This document shows positions 1-11,298 of a DNA stretch of 64,000 nt, piece after piece. The first letter of the stretch is position 1; every line of letters begins with the position of its first letter. Position numbers and translations under genes: made by a program. The notes under the pieces are model-generated. The model did no database searches. It was not told the origin of the DNA and worked only from the letters and a program-made list of their open reading frames with translations. Origin of the DNA: Tillandsia leiboldiana (taxonomy: Eukaryota; Streptophyta; Magnoliopsida; Poales; Bromeliaceae); NCBI GenBank assembly GCA_029204045.2, contig CM055065.1, forward strand, positions 12,165,024-12,229,023, given 5' to 3'.

Positions 1-385
1 AAAAAATAGTTTGGGGTCCGGACTGGATTTTCCTGATCCGGACTGTTCATGCGATTTCAACAGACACAAGGTTCGGGGTCCGGACTGGATTGGGGATGGT
101 CCGGACTGAAATTCTGCATGAACCAAACTATGTTCGGGGTCCGGACTGGATGGTCCTGATCCGGATCCTGAACACTCACAATGTCCAGTTTTTGATTCTT
201 TAGCCATAGAAAATATTCCAAAGTGTTTCCAAGCTATAAGAATGTATTCAAAATATCAAAGATTATTTAATTTAACGTACCTGAACATTTGAATCCATTC
301 TTTTGAGATTGATGTATATGATTTGTCAAGTCTTCATTTTCAATCTTCAACTTCACGAAATACGCCAATACAAAAATCCTTAACA
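1..385 (-). mobile_element. Copia LTR fragment, U3 end (cut by window start)
   Basis: The right end (about 349-385), read on the minus strand, begins TGTTAAGGATTTTTG and continues into a GCGTATTTCGTGAAG-like string. The Copia LTRs at 36674-37968 and 39921-41188 begin the same way. Inside are several TCCGGACTG units of the U3 palindrome array found in the other Copia LTRs. Only the U3 part is present; the rest would lie left of position 1. The expected polypurine tract does not follow position 385. Instead an opposite-facing LTR fragment begins, so the junction is a rearrangement or a truncated insertion. Confidence 0.8.
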
Positions 386-1286
386 CGGACCTCCCCTGTT
401 TCAGTCCGTACCCCGAACTATGTGTTTGCTGAAATCGCATAAACAGTCCGTATCAGAAAATTCCAGTCCGGACCCCGAACTGTTTTTTCAGGAAAATTGC
501 TGAAAAAAGACGACAGTCCGGATCAGCCAAATCCAGTCCGGACCGCCGTGCGGGAAAAATTCTGTTAAGTCAGTTTTTTATGCTTATCTCTTTCCAAAGG
601 TTTCTAACCTATAAATAGACCATAATTTCATCTTTTAGGGTATCCGAAAAAGGGATCAATCCACATATCCGAAAAAGGCTTTAAAGATAAATCCACATAT
701 AGAGAAGAAAGGAAAACACGATTAATTCATGTTTCTTCGTCTATATTGATCAATTTGATTCTAGGGTTTCCAAACTCCTAATTCTTGTAGAATCAAATTG
801 ATGAATACTTAGATGGTGTTTTCTGGTCTATCCTTGATCTAAGTATTCGGCGGATTATCATCACCAAGAAAAACAACGATTTCCCAAAATCGGCATCGTG
901 GATTCGATGTGTTGAAGGCGTTTCGTGGATTCGAAACATGTTGCTCGTGGATTCGAGTGGCGTTCGTGGATTCGAACGTGTGCAGTGGACGTGCAGTCGG
1001 TGAGCGCAAGATCCGAAGAAGTTGAAGGAGGGGTTGGAGTCCGTGGAGTCGGTAATCACCTTGTTATTCTTCTATTCTTAGTGGATTGTTATTGCGTGTT
1101 GGTCCTGTGGTTTTTTACTCCTGGATTGGAGTTTTCCACGTAAATCTCGGTGTGTTGTTTTTACTTTCCGCATTTATTTTAAATTGCACATGAGATTGGT
1201 ATTTTGTTTATTACACCTATTCACCCCCCCCCCTTCTAGGTATTTGATAGAACCTATTTAGATCCTTGGGGATCCATAAACCTACA
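386..1286 (+). mobile_element. Copia LTR fragment lacking its start
   Basis: This matches the Copia LTRs elsewhere in the window from mid-U3 to the 3' end. It has the CAGTCCGGAC-type array (386-560), a TATA box at 610-617, a run of CGTGGATTCGA repeats (about 897-985), the typical CACCTATTCACCCCCC block near 1223, and the end AAACCTACA at 1278-1286. The first part of the LTR is missing. No primer binding site follows, so this is a solo or truncated 3' LTR. Short reading frames inside it are not convincing genes. Confidence 0.82.
610..617 (+). promoter_or_regulatory. TATA box of Copia LTR
   Basis: TATAAATA occurs after the U3 palindrome array at the place expected for the U3/R boundary. The solo LTR has it at the equivalent site (9747-9754) and the minus-strand LTR of Cop-B at 40664-40671. 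Confidence 0.7.
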
Positions 1287-3554
1287 GCGGCATCGGCGTT
1301 TTCTGCGACGCGGCGCACTTCGACACTCCTTCGTTTTTGGCTTCTACCATCGCTTTTCAGTGCGTGAGGCCCCATGAGCTACCCTGATGGACTTTCGAGC
1401 TTATTTTCATGGCAGTGCATTCACGAGAGGTACGCCCTCGATTTCCATGTTGATCATTTTGCCTCATTTTGGGTTTTTGGCATGATTCCCTAGGTGTTTT
1501 TGTGACCCTTTGTACTGCTGCGAGGTTTGGGACAACGGTGGAGTAATGTTGGGATTTCTCGGCCTACGGGCATCAGAACGGGATGTATGAGGACCTGATC
1601 GGTATCTACGCTTCGAGAGGAACGCGCCCGTATTTTTATTGGAATTTTTGGAGGACTCTTTGAAGGTGTTAATTATGCTTCTTCGCTGTTGTTTTTCCGC
1701 AGACTTGTGTTCGTGGGGTAGTTTGACTTACCGCATTGATTTGGGTGTATCTTGGCCTACAGGTGTCGGAATGAGATGTGTAAATACTCGTTTTGGATCT
1801 ACTCGTCGCGAGGATCGCAACCGTGATTTTTGTGGATTTTTCGGAGGACTGCTCACAGGTCAAAAACCCTCTTCTTTGTGCTGGTTGGTAAAAATAGCAA
1901 GTGATGTTTTGTGTGTTTGGGGTATTGATTAGCGTGTTGTGGTTGTGATGTTTGTTTGGGCAGAGGCTTGTGCGACTGAGTGTCGAGGATGCGGTTTCGG
2001 CAGATTTTGCTAGCGAGTGACTGCGCACTTCACCGACTTCGGCTTTGCCTGCGGAAAGCGTTTCAGGTGGATTGCTTCGTCTCCAGAACCGGTGGACGGT
2101 TCTCTAATTCTTTATGTTAGAATGCATGCATGTTTAGGGTAAATTGTATGTCATTGAGAGGTAAGCTTAGTAATGATGATTGCACAAGGGAATTGCAAGA
2201 TTAATATTCATGTTAGATATTATTGAGGACTTGCAAGATTTGGATATTCATGATGATGAATAGTAAATGCTTACCTAAGGGAATTTACCCTATGTGATTG
2301 TTAGCATGCAAGATTAAATGTATAATATCTAGCATCGAGATGTAAGCTTGAGGAATGACCTAGACCATGTAGATTGACATACTTTAGTAGTGATCTTTTA
2401 GCATGCCATGTTGCACATAGTCTTTTATGATACGATTACTCAATGGGGTAGGATGCTATATCTATGTGCCGGTATCATTCTGATGATTTATGATGGACCA
2501 TGGATTATGGACGGGTGTAGCGGATTAGTGGATTCGGCATGTGGTGCTACTATTTGTTATTTTACGTTTTATCTTCCTTGAGGACATTTGCATGCTTGTA
2601 TGGTCATCTAGATAGGCCATCTTTTACTGCTACACTATCATGTTGGAACTTGACTTGGGAGAAACCATGTTTGCTTCTTTCTCCTTATTCGTTAGTCAGG
2701 TGATTCACGTTGCTCGGGTTCGAGCAGGGGTTTGGGATAGTGTAGTCGAGACTTCGAGTCTGGGACAGGTTGGATTGGGTATTGCGGCGACCGCGGATAT
2801 TGGGCGGTTGGCCGAGTGTCGGTTGTACTTGATTGTGGATGGCAGGATAGTGCGGCAACCGCGAATATTGGGCGGTTGACTTGAGGTCAGTTATGGGTCT
2901 ATGGATTGTGGGGCATTACGGCAACCGCGGATACTGGGCGGTTGACCGGATATTTACTTATGCATCAGATTGGGTATCAGATTTCTCTAGTGGACGGAGT
3001 TTCCCACTTATTGAGTACTATCGCATCCGATTGGAGATTGGGGTTTTCTTTAGTGGATGGGTTTTCCCACTTTGATCAGAGTCGTGATCCAGTCCTGCTG
3101 TTTTATGATACTTATGATACTTGTTACTGAGATACTTTACTCGTGTGGGTCGCTCCCCTCGAGTGCCACTCCGGAGTGTGCGACAGACAGGCTTTGAGTC
3201 CTTGAGACTCCCTTTTCCCATCGGTGTTATGCGTTGGCTAGCATACCCGATATGACAGGCACAGCAGGCAGTACAAGTGTTTACTGGTGATTAGATTGGG
3301 TTTATTTAGGCAGGTACTTTTATTGTTGCACTCGTGTCAGGGGGCTGAGTGGAGTCTAGTAGCTGTGTTTAGACCAGTGCTAGTGTTGTTGCGAACCATT
3401 TGGGGCTAACGGTGGTCCCAAGGTCGTTGTGAGTTTTTCGACCGTTGTGCGAGATGTTGAGGATCTTGAGTCTATCCGTTCTGAGAGAGAGCGTGGATTT
3501 CGACTATAGCCTGCATGTGCCACTATTCGATAGCGAGTTAGTACGTATGGACAC
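1287..3554 (+). mobile_element. Gypsy LTR fragment L1, left part
   Basis: This non-coding LTR sequence is related to the Tek-2 LTR: the stretch near 2640-2750 closely resembles 19558-19670 and 35106-35220. It carries three inverted-repeat units at 2788-2944 and a GTGGGTCGCTCCCCTCGAG block near 3144, shared by all Tek LTRs. Its start is lost at the Copia fragment. It is interrupted at 3555 by Tek-1 and resumes at 14931. Short reading frames here are not conserved proteins. Confidence 0.82.
2788..2944 (+). repeat. Array of three small hairpin units in L1
   Basis: Three units have arms of about 7 bp around a roughly 9-nt loop: 2788-2794/2804-2810 (CGACCGC with GCGGTTG, one G.U pair), 2856-2862/2872-2878 and 2922-2928/2938-2944 (CAACCGC with GCGGTTG). 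The same array recurs in the Tek-2 LTRs and once in Tek-Q. Confidence 0.75.
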
Positions 3555-6500
3555 TGTAGAATACCGAGATTTTGTAGAGCGCACCGACCTCGCAAGATGG
3601 CGTGGTGCGGAAAAATCGCCTTGGGCGTGTTCCATATATGTTTACAGATGAGTTCGGGTTGATTCGGATCAACGCGGAAGCCCCAGCTTGATTCGGAGAT
3701 TTTCGGGCATAGTGCGCCGATAGAGGACTGGTTTTGGGAAAGCCTCGACTCCACAGTGGTGTGCAGAAAAATTGGGAAATACTTGGAACATGTGTACTTT
3801 ATGATTACAGAGGAGTTCGGGAGGTTCCGGTCTGACGCGGAGGACCCGAAGGCAAAAAGTGAGTTAGAGTTGGCAATTATTGGAGCCGGTTTTTGGATTG
3901 AGCACACCGGCTCCATGGTTGAGCTTTTTGAGGGGGGAAAGCTGTGGATATGTGTATTTTCATATTACAGCGGAGTTCGGGAGGTTCCGGACTGGTGCGG
4001 AGGCCCCGAGGGCAAAAAGTGAGTTGGTGTGGGCTTTTACGGATTATTTAATTAATTTTTATTAATTAGTGGCATTAGTGGCTTTTGGTCTAGGAAGAGA
4101 TGGAATGAAAGAAAGAGAAAGAAAGGAAGTGAGAGAGAGAGGGTGGGAGTTTTTAATTAATTAAGGCTACAGCTGCCTTCCACCAACCTAATTAAGCCAC
4201 CCACCCTTAATTAATTCCTGCCACATCACTCCACCTCCTTCATCAATGAAATAAAGGTTTGAGAAAGGAACAGAGGAAGAGGAGAAGAGAGGAAAGAAGG
4301 AAGAAAGAGAAGAAGTAGGAGAAGGAAAAATTAGAGGAAGTGAGATTAGAGAAGTGGTGATGCTTGAGGTTGGTATTTTGACCCCTGCATGAAGCCGAAA
4401 GGAGCCGAGTGGAGCGCGCGCGTCGACCTCTAAGCAAGGTATGCTATGCTATTTCATTTTTTGTGAGAGGGAGATAGAAGAAGCTTGGATCATGGTTTTT
4501 GGGTTTTGATGGTGTTTTGGAGATTGTTTCGGTTTAGGGGGTTGTGCCGCTGCAGGGTGCCGCGCGGGCGCGAAATGGCGCTGCGCGCATATGGCACTGG
4601 AGCGCAGCGGGGGGCGCTGCAGTAGCGCAAGCAGCGCGCGGGCGCCGCGCGGCTGGCAGCAGCGCGAGGGCACCGCGCGGCTGGCTGCAGCGCGCGGGCG
4701 CCACGCAGCGCGCGGGCGCCACACAGCGCGCGGGCTCCACGTGGCTGGCAGCGCGCAGGCACCGCGCAGCCCGCGGGCTTCGCGCGGCGAGCGCGCGCGG
4801 CGGGTGCGCGCGGCTGGCAGCGCGCAGGCGCCGCGCAGCGCGCGGGCTACGCGCGGCTGGCAGCGCGCGGGCGCCGCGCTGGCAGCGTGCAGTGCGCGGG
4901 CTCCGCCCGGCTGCGTTTGGCGGGCGTGTTGTGGGCCGGTTCCGGTGAGCTGTGTGCGCGCGCGCCGAGGCTTGGGGCTACCCGGGTATCGCGAGGACTT
5001 TTTGTGGACCGTAATTTACGCGGTTTTTCCCTTTTGCTCTCACAGGACGACGTCTAATGTGGCGGTGTTCGGCATGGTGCCGTGCGGAGCTCGGATCGAG
5101 TGCGCGGTAGGGATGTTGATTGCAGTTGGCTCGAGGCGTTGGAACTAGAGAGAGGGAATCCTTTTGTGGTATGCTGTGAGCCTTATGTGAATATTTGGAC
5201 GTTGTGTGTGTGGGCAGAGGTGTTTTGGAGTGGCTGTTGGGTTGAGGTGAATTTTGTGAATGATTTAGAGGATGAACTAGTGTCTGTGTGCTTTTGGAGC
5301 TGGTGGTGTGTACGGGTAGTTTTTACTTAATTTGTTGATTGTGAGCTTGTAAGTAAATTGTGCTGGAGCTTTGGTGCTTGTTGGCAGAGTAGTCGGGTGC
5401 GCGCAGGATTTTTGTGAGGACTTGAGAGCTTTTATTCGAACTTCCGGGGATTTTTTCGGGTGTGCGACAGTGTGCGCGCGCGGCGCATTTTTCGAAGTTT
5501 TGTCAGTTCGAGGTTTCGGCGCTTCACCGACTTCAGCGATTGCCTGCGGAAAGCGTTCCAGGTGGGTTGGAATTTCTCCAAAATTTATGGAATGCCCTTT
5601 AATGCTATTGAATGCAAGTTGATCATGTTTTTTTCTCTTTAATTAAATCTGATAGTTGCCTAGAATTCTCTGCAAAATTTATTGGAACCCCGGATCATTT
5701 TTAGTATACTCCTGATACTATAGGACATTAGACTGCATGTTTTGTTGGCACCATTTTTGCACCCTGATCGTTTTAAAAATCGAGAAAACCTGTTTTAAAG
5801 AAAATCAGCATTTTCAAAATGGTTTTGAATTTCTGAGTTCGTCAGAGGTTGGGCATGAGTTCAGGGTGCATATTTACTCGTGCCAGGGGGCCGAGTGGAT
5901 TTTTATAAAGTATTGAGAGATGAGTTTCCGGAGTCATGAGGGTTTGAGCTTCCCTGTTGGGAGTGACGAGATTATTATAGATCATGGATTATGTATCTCT
6001 GATTTGATAGTGGAGGTGGTTCTCCCACTTAGTTATGAGAGTTTTGGGGTTCTGGCAGATCGAGTCATGGAGGTTTCCCGACTCAGCCATGGGTTGTGCA
6101 TTATCAGATTGAGTCGTAGAGAGTTCTCCGACAGATTATGTGAGGATTTGGGCATTTCCTGTTGAGTCGTGGAGTCTCTTTTTCCGCCTGAGTTGTGGTT
6201 TTGAGCATCGAGTCGCCGATCTGTTTGATCGTGGACCATAGCCTGCATGTGCCGCTTATTGAGACAGTTGAGACTGATGAGATACTTGAGCTCGTTGGGG
6301 TCGCTCCCCTCGAGTTACGCCCCGGGTGCGTGTTGACGATGAGATGATGATGCGCCTAGTTGATATATTAGTGGTCGCTTGATACCCCTGGCCGAGTTAC
6401 CATGGGGTCACTTTGCGTGAGATTGAGATAGTCAGTTTAGGACGCCCCACGTAAATCCCATCCTCATGTGGACGCGTGGTAGTGGGCAGGTGCGTACCTA

Positions 6501-7226
6501 GACGACAGGCGCAGGCTGGACTGAGCCAGTTTTGGCAGTCATTGAGATTGGGTGATATGAGCGGGTGGTTACATATTATGTTCTTAGATGGGTTTCTTTC
6601 CTTTGAGCATTGACACTGAGGCATTTTAGCAGTAGAGGGTGTATGCATATCATGTTATCGGTAGAGTTTCTTGAGCTTTATGATTGGGACTTGTTAGCTG
6701 TAGTTTTCTTTCAGCTTACCCATTATCTATCTATCTGCATACCTATCTGTTTTGCCTCCAGTAGACTTAGTGGGTATACCGTGGATATTGGGACGGTACC
6801 CACTGAGATCTTCCTTTTGCAGTAGATCTCACACCCGCTGCGGTGACAGGTTGAGGTTGCTGTTTCGGCATTTCTCGCGCGCAGACAGCTGATCGAGGTG
6901 AGGACGTGGCCGAGTAGTCCCTTACCAGCATTGAGAGTCAGAGGTAGAGGTACCCGATATTTTTATGTTTCCGCTTTTGTACTAGACATTTTGAGTGACT
7001 TGTGAGGATTGTATTTACTTTCTCAGGTAGACAAACTTTGTATTGAGGATTTTTATTTATCTAGATGTTCAGTTGATCCTTGTAGCTATTAGTTCTTTTT
7101 CAGCTCTAATACATGTTTAGCTATAGATCTGTTGCAGGGTAGACGCTTCGTCTGTGCGGCAGTTTTCGTACAGATGGCGGATCTGTTGGCGAGCCCGGGT
7201 CGCAGTTTCGATCCCGGGACGTGACA
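3555..7226 (+). repeat. Tek-1 5' LTR
   Basis: This 3.67-kb LTR has a purine-rich stretch (4100-4340) and a very G+C-rich, CpG-rich block of short GCGCGGGC-type repeats (about 4543-4945). A long 3' part ends in the GGCGAGCCCGGGTCGCAG motif shared with the other Tek LTRs. I see no clear TATA box. The alanine/arginine-rich reading frames within 4449-5148 exist in several frames of the GC block and are not considered genes. Confidence 0.9.
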
Positions 7227-7234
7227 GATTTAGG

Positions 7235-7246
7235 TGGTATCAGAGC
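7235..7246 (+). other. Primer binding site of Tek-1
   Basis: TGGTATCAGAGC lies 8 nt after the LTR end and matches the tRNA-iMet-type PBS common in plant LTR retrotransposons. Confidence 0.9.
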
Positions 7247-7385
7247 CTACGAATATAGGTCGTTGAGGACTTATAGACCCTCGGCTATTGGTTGGACAGT
7301 AGGACGACTGTCGTGAGAGACGTGACTTTAGTGAGAGTCCTGATTGAGTCTGTACCTCCCCCAGAGGATTGGGGCGAGTGATTTT

Positions 7386-7454
7386 ACATGTTATTTCTCT
7401 AAAGGCGATTATGTTGGCTGCAGACAACATAATGCTTTAGTATGGGTAACATGT
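7386..7454 (+). other. Multi-stem leader hairpin with palindromic loop (Tek-1)
   Basis: Nested arms are visible between the PBS and gag. ACATGTTA (7386-7393) pairs with TAACATGT (7447-7454). CTAAAG (7399-7404) pairs with CTTTAG (7435-7440). ATTATGTTG (7408-7416) pairs with CAACATAAT (7425-7433). The loop GCTGCAGA contains the self-complementary hexamer CTGCAG. Tek-2 has the same apical hairpin over a different lower stem. By analogy with retroviral dimer-initiation hairpins, a role in RNA dimerisation or packaging is inferred. Confidence 0.6.
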
Positions 7455-7523
7455 TATAGACTTTCGCTTGATTGGGTCGAGAGAGTTTTGGTCCTAATGT
7501 TTGTTCTGTTGCAGTGGTTTTCG

Positions 7524-8060
7524 ATGCCTCCGCGACGCCGTGCAGCGGCGAGGGCGTGTTTGGCTTTAGTTGAGGAGCCCGAACAGATGGAGGCTGATTA
7601 GACAGAGCAGAGTGAGGTCCGTGAGTTACAGGCCCAGATAGCCCAGTTGTTTGAGGCGATGCGGTGCCAGGAAGAGAACATGGAGCGCGCGATGCACATG
7701 CTTGAGTAGAGAGCATCTTCTGAGGTATCGCCAGTAGTACCTCCAGCCGCGACATCGTCGACTTCGACCCAGATCGCACTGTGAGTAGTGCGGGAGCAGC
7801 GAGAGTTTGCTGACCGGTTGTTGTACGTCCGCCAGTTCCGTTCCCCGCAGTTTTCGGCACAGAGTTTGGAGCCTTGGGAGACCAGGAACTGGATTGCTGC
7901 TATGGGAAGGTTATATTGAAGGTTTGTTCATCCAGGAGAAACATCTGGTGCACTTGGTTATGCACTTTTGGATATGGACGCCGAGAGTTGGTGGCGTCGA
8001 GTTCGCCCCGTTGGACCACCGGGAGCGCAGTGGATGACCTGGAGCGAGATTCTGGATTGA
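7524..8060 (+). pseudogene. gag: Tek-1 gag remnant
   Basis: An ATG at 7524 opens a frame starting MPPRRRAAARA, with a basic N-terminus and then an ELQAQIAQLFEAM segment that could form a coiled coil. The same frame stays readable to about 8060 without a frameshift but contains several stops, including 7599-7601. Near the end, ETRNWIAAMGRLY and DAESWWRRV resemble the Retrotrans_gag core (E-x-W-x3-M and a WW pair before a basic residue). Two of the stops sit where CGA or CAG could have become TGA or TAG. It cannot be translated. Confidence 0.75.
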
Positions 8061-8460
8061 TGAGCAGTGTGCCCCATGTTGCCAGGATGAGGCCCAGAAG
8101 GTTAATCATGTGTGAGAGGGGACTGCATCGAGATATTTATCATCTGGTGCATTTTCGGCGAGTGCCGACTTTTGATGCGGCGATTGTGCATGCTCGATGG
8201 ACCGAGGATCAGTGATCATGTCCGAGAGGGACGCAGAGCGAGGGACCAGCTCCAAAGAGAGACGTCTTGTATTGCCTGATTTTTTTGGGATAGTCGAGTG
8301 GATCGAGTTGCCATAATTCCAGTCACAGGATCATGGGTCTCAGAGGAGACAGAGACCAGAAGGTTCTCGACAATCGAGGCACCAGCAGTAGTGTCAGGAT
8401 TAGTGTGTCTTTTGCGATGGTCCACTTTCATCGCCATACAGTGACCTCAAGGAGGGGCGA

Positions 8461-8502
8461 TGTTTTTCTTGTGGGCAGTCAGGACATTTTCAGGCAGAGT
8501 GA
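8461..8502 (+). pseudogene. gag: Tek-1 CCHC zinc-knuckle remnant
   Basis: This stretch translates as CFSCGQSGHFQAE followed by TGA. It is the Gag nucleocapsid knuckle (C-x2-C-x4-H-x4-C) with the last cysteine position now a stop, consistent with loss of TGC or TGT. It lies between the gag core remnant and the protease remnant, the normal order. Confidence 0.72.
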
Positions 8503-8817
8503 CCCAGAGTAGCACTCTTGGTTTTGCCGCTTGCGACGGCACCCCTACTACCCCTTTAGGATGAAGAGATTCATTCGACCTACCGGTAAGCTGATACAAC
8601 CGTGATACCGAGGCAGTTAGAGTAATGGCCACCAGCATCTAGTGGATATCCGTATGGCCATTGGATCTAGAGCATGTTGATGCCGACACCGTTTATGCAT
8701 GTTTCAGTAGAGCAGGGGTAGCTTCGTGTGGGCCAAAGATGGGATTGTCAGTGTGTGCACGTGAGGAACAGGTTCCAGTTCATGTAAAGCACATGGATGA
8801 GCGTTGCCAGTCCTACC

Positions 8818-9000
8818 CAGTGCTGTTGGACATTGGATTTGATCCATTGAGTTGTTAGGCCTACATCAGCTCCGAGATGATGATATGAGGATGGATTGGG
8901 TTTGGTTACCCCAAGGTTACGATATCATGGATTGTCGAGAGAGGACATTGACCCTCCATGGACCTGGTCAGGAGGAGTGTGTTTATAGAGGATGCTAGAT
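8818..9000 (+). pseudogene. pro: Tek-1 protease-region remnant
   Basis: The peptide VLLDIGFDPLSC followed by a stop resembles the retropepsin active-site segment (hydrophobic-DTGA-x-x-S-F), with the threonine and alanine replaced. Downstream, MDWVWLPQGYDIMDCRERTLT resembles the GMDWL-x-x-x-x-A-x-I-x-C-x-x-x-x-x-x linker conserved between protease and RT in plant gypsy elements. It is degraded and non-functional. Confidence 0.6.
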
Positions 9001-9220
9001 CACGACAGAGGTCGAGTCGTGGTCGTATCGCTTGCTAGCGGCTGTAGAGGAGGCGCCTACGGCAGCGCCCGGACTAAGGATTATCCTTATCGCCGTGTAA
9101 TCCCGGGTGTGAGTCCACCTGAGCTGATGTTGAAGCCGCCGTTTAGTGAGATTGAGATCGAGATAGTGATTGACGTGGTTTTGGAAACTGCGCCGACTAT
9201 GGTAGCACCTATTGGAGTAT

Positions 9221-10407
9221 TGTTACGGCTTTTTGTGTTGGCATATTTCGTGAGTTGAGTCGGAGTCTTGAAGTGATCAAATTGTCAATCAGCAATTGAA
9301 GACTCAGAGAAGATTCAACAAGATCTCAAGTTGACACTCAGTGTTTTGAGTCTTGAAGATTGAAGTTGAAGAATTGTGAAGCATATACATCAATCTTAAG
9401 GAAAATGGATAAGGATTGATCAGGTACGTTTAACTAAATAATTTTGGTGATCCGAATACATTTGTGTAGTTTAGAAACACTTGGATAAGTTTTCATTGCT
9501 TAAAAATCAAAAACTGGACAAATTGGATGTTCAGAGTCCGGATCGGAATTTCTGATCCTGAACCGATCCGGATCAGAATTCCGATCCGGATCAGAATTCC
9601 GATCCAGATCCCGAACCTTGTTTTTTCAGGAATTGCTGAAAAAAGACGATAGTCAGGATCGCCGTAAATCCGATCCGGATCGTCGTGCGGGAAAATTTCT
9701 ATTAAGTCAGTTTTTGATGCTTATCTCTTTCCAAAGGTTTCTAAACTATAAATACACACTTAGGGTTTCTCAAGAACTACCGATTAATTAATTAAACACT
9801 TGAGAGCAACCCTAGAGGCTAGGTTTTTATCGTTCTTCTTTATAGCCTCTTTTAGGTCAATTCGACGGTTCTTCCAAGATCTATCTTTTGTCGAATTGAT
9901 CTAGTCTTTGCTTAGAGATTCCTTCTACGGTTCTTCAATGATAATCTAAGCAAAGGATCACCATCGAAGCCTATATTCTATATCGGCTATTTGCGTCATG
10001 GATTCGACGTGGCATCGTGGATTCGATGTGTTGAAGGCGTTTCGTGGATTCGAAACGTGTGCTCGTGGATTCGAGTGGCGTTCGTGGATTCGGACGTGTG
10101 CAGTGGACGTGCAATCGGTGAGCGCAAGGTCCGAAGAAGTTGAAGGAGGGGTTGAGTCCGTGGAGTCGGTAATCACCTTGTTATTCTTCTATTCTTAGTG
10201 GATTGTTATTGCGTGTTGGTCCCGTGGTTTTTCTCCTGGATTGGAGTTTCCACGTATATCTCAGTGTGCTATTTTTATTTTCCGCATTGGTTTTTATTTT
10301 GCACTGAGATTGGTTTTATAAGTATTACACCTATTCACCCCCCCTCTAGTTGTTTGATAGTACCTATTTAGATCCGTGTGGATCCTTTAAATATATAAAA
10401 ACCTACA
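9221..10407 (+). mobile_element. Copia solo LTR inside Tek-1
   Basis: The LTR begins TGTTACGGCTTTTTG and ends AAAACCTACA. The 5-bp duplication AGTAT lies at 9216-9220 and 10408-10412. It has TCCGGATC units (about 9536-9690), a TATA box (9747-9754), the CGTGGATTCGA repeats (about 10015-10090) and the CACCTATTCACCCCCC block, all as in the other Copia LTRs. There is no internal region, so it arose by LTR-LTR recombination after insertion. Confidence 0.95.
9747..9754 (+). promoter_or_regulatory. TATA box of Copia solo LTR
   Basis: TATAAATA sits at the same place relative to the U3 array as in the other Copia LTRs. Confidence 0.7.
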
Positions 10408-10769
10408 AGTATCACCTACGAGTCAGAGAGTGAGATCTGTTAGCGCAGTTGCGGATCTGAGGGATAGAGAGGTCTGTGTGACCCAGTACCACGTCGTGGG
10501 AATACGGCAGCGAGGATCCGAGAGACTGATACTTGAGTATGTTGCCACACCGTTGTTATACGGTGGTGATGCCATGCCGTTGGTACACGGCAGTGATGCC
10601 ATGTTGTGAGTACACAACGGCGAGGGTTCTATGATAGTTTGAGCACAGACAGGTTGGGATTGTTTTTCGGCAGATGCCTTTGTGAGAGTGGTAGCCTTGT
10701 GGGGCCTATTAGCCGAAGGCGGTGCCCAGATGGCGTTCAGGATCCAGTAGGGGCATTATGAGCTTTTAG

Positions 10770-11025
10770 CGAGGTCAAGTGGATTGACTAATGCCCTACC
10801 GACTTTAGGATTTGTGCTATTCCTGCTGTGTTTGGACGGGTTGGTGGTAGTACCCGTCGTGGATATTTGGATTTATTTCCGAGGTGACCTAGAGTATGAG
10901 GAGCACTTGAGGATAGTGCTGTAACTTCTAAGTGAGAAGAAGTTGTATGCCAAGTTGATAGAGTATACTTTTCGACTTCATAAGGTTTTGTTTTTAGGCC
11001 TTGTGTTTTCAGCTGCAGAGTGACA
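10770..11025 (+). pseudogene. pol: Tek-1 reverse transcriptase remnant
   Basis: One frame reads SGLTNALPTL, then a hydrophobic stretch where FVVVFIDD is expected, then YEEHLRIVL, a stop, and LLSEKKLYAKL. These match the family pattern FGLTNAP...FIDD...EEHLRxVLxxLREKxLYAKL seen intact in Chr-G. The catalytic Asp-Asp is not preserved. Everything from gag to this point, apart from the protease scraps, and everything after it is lost or unrecognisable. Confidence 0.7.
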
Positions 11026-11261
11026 GGGGACCCAACGAAGAGTGATGCCGTTGGGAATTAGCCTATGTTAATGACAGAGGTCAGAAGCAACCGTTGCAAT
11101 TCGTGCTCGTGAAACTAAGGAATTATACAGTCGGGTTTACCTTTGGTGAAGGTTCAGTGGAGCCATCTTGATGAGAGAAAGGCCACTTGAGAGCCGGGGA
11201 TGAGTTGAGGATCTCCTATCCCCTTGGATTGAGACACCCTCCTGAGGTATGGATTTATTCT

Positions 11262-11298
11262 GGTTTCGATGACGAAACCCTTTTTAAGGAGGGGAGAG
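11262..11298 (+). other. Pre-PPT hairpin and polypurine tract of Tek-1
   Basis: GGTTTCG (11262-11268) and CGAAACC (11273-11279) form an inverted repeat with a 4-nt loop. The purine run AAGGAGGGGAGAG (11286-11298) abuts the 3' LTR and would prime plus-strand DNA synthesis. The hairpin is conserved, with changed arms, in the other gypsy elements of the window. Confidence 0.8.

Noticed and set aside
4449..5148. Ala/Arg-rich ORFs of 134 and 185 residues in Tek-1 LTR
   Set aside because: Low-complexity products of GCGCGGGC repeats, not preserved in the 3' LTR copy at 12092-12845.
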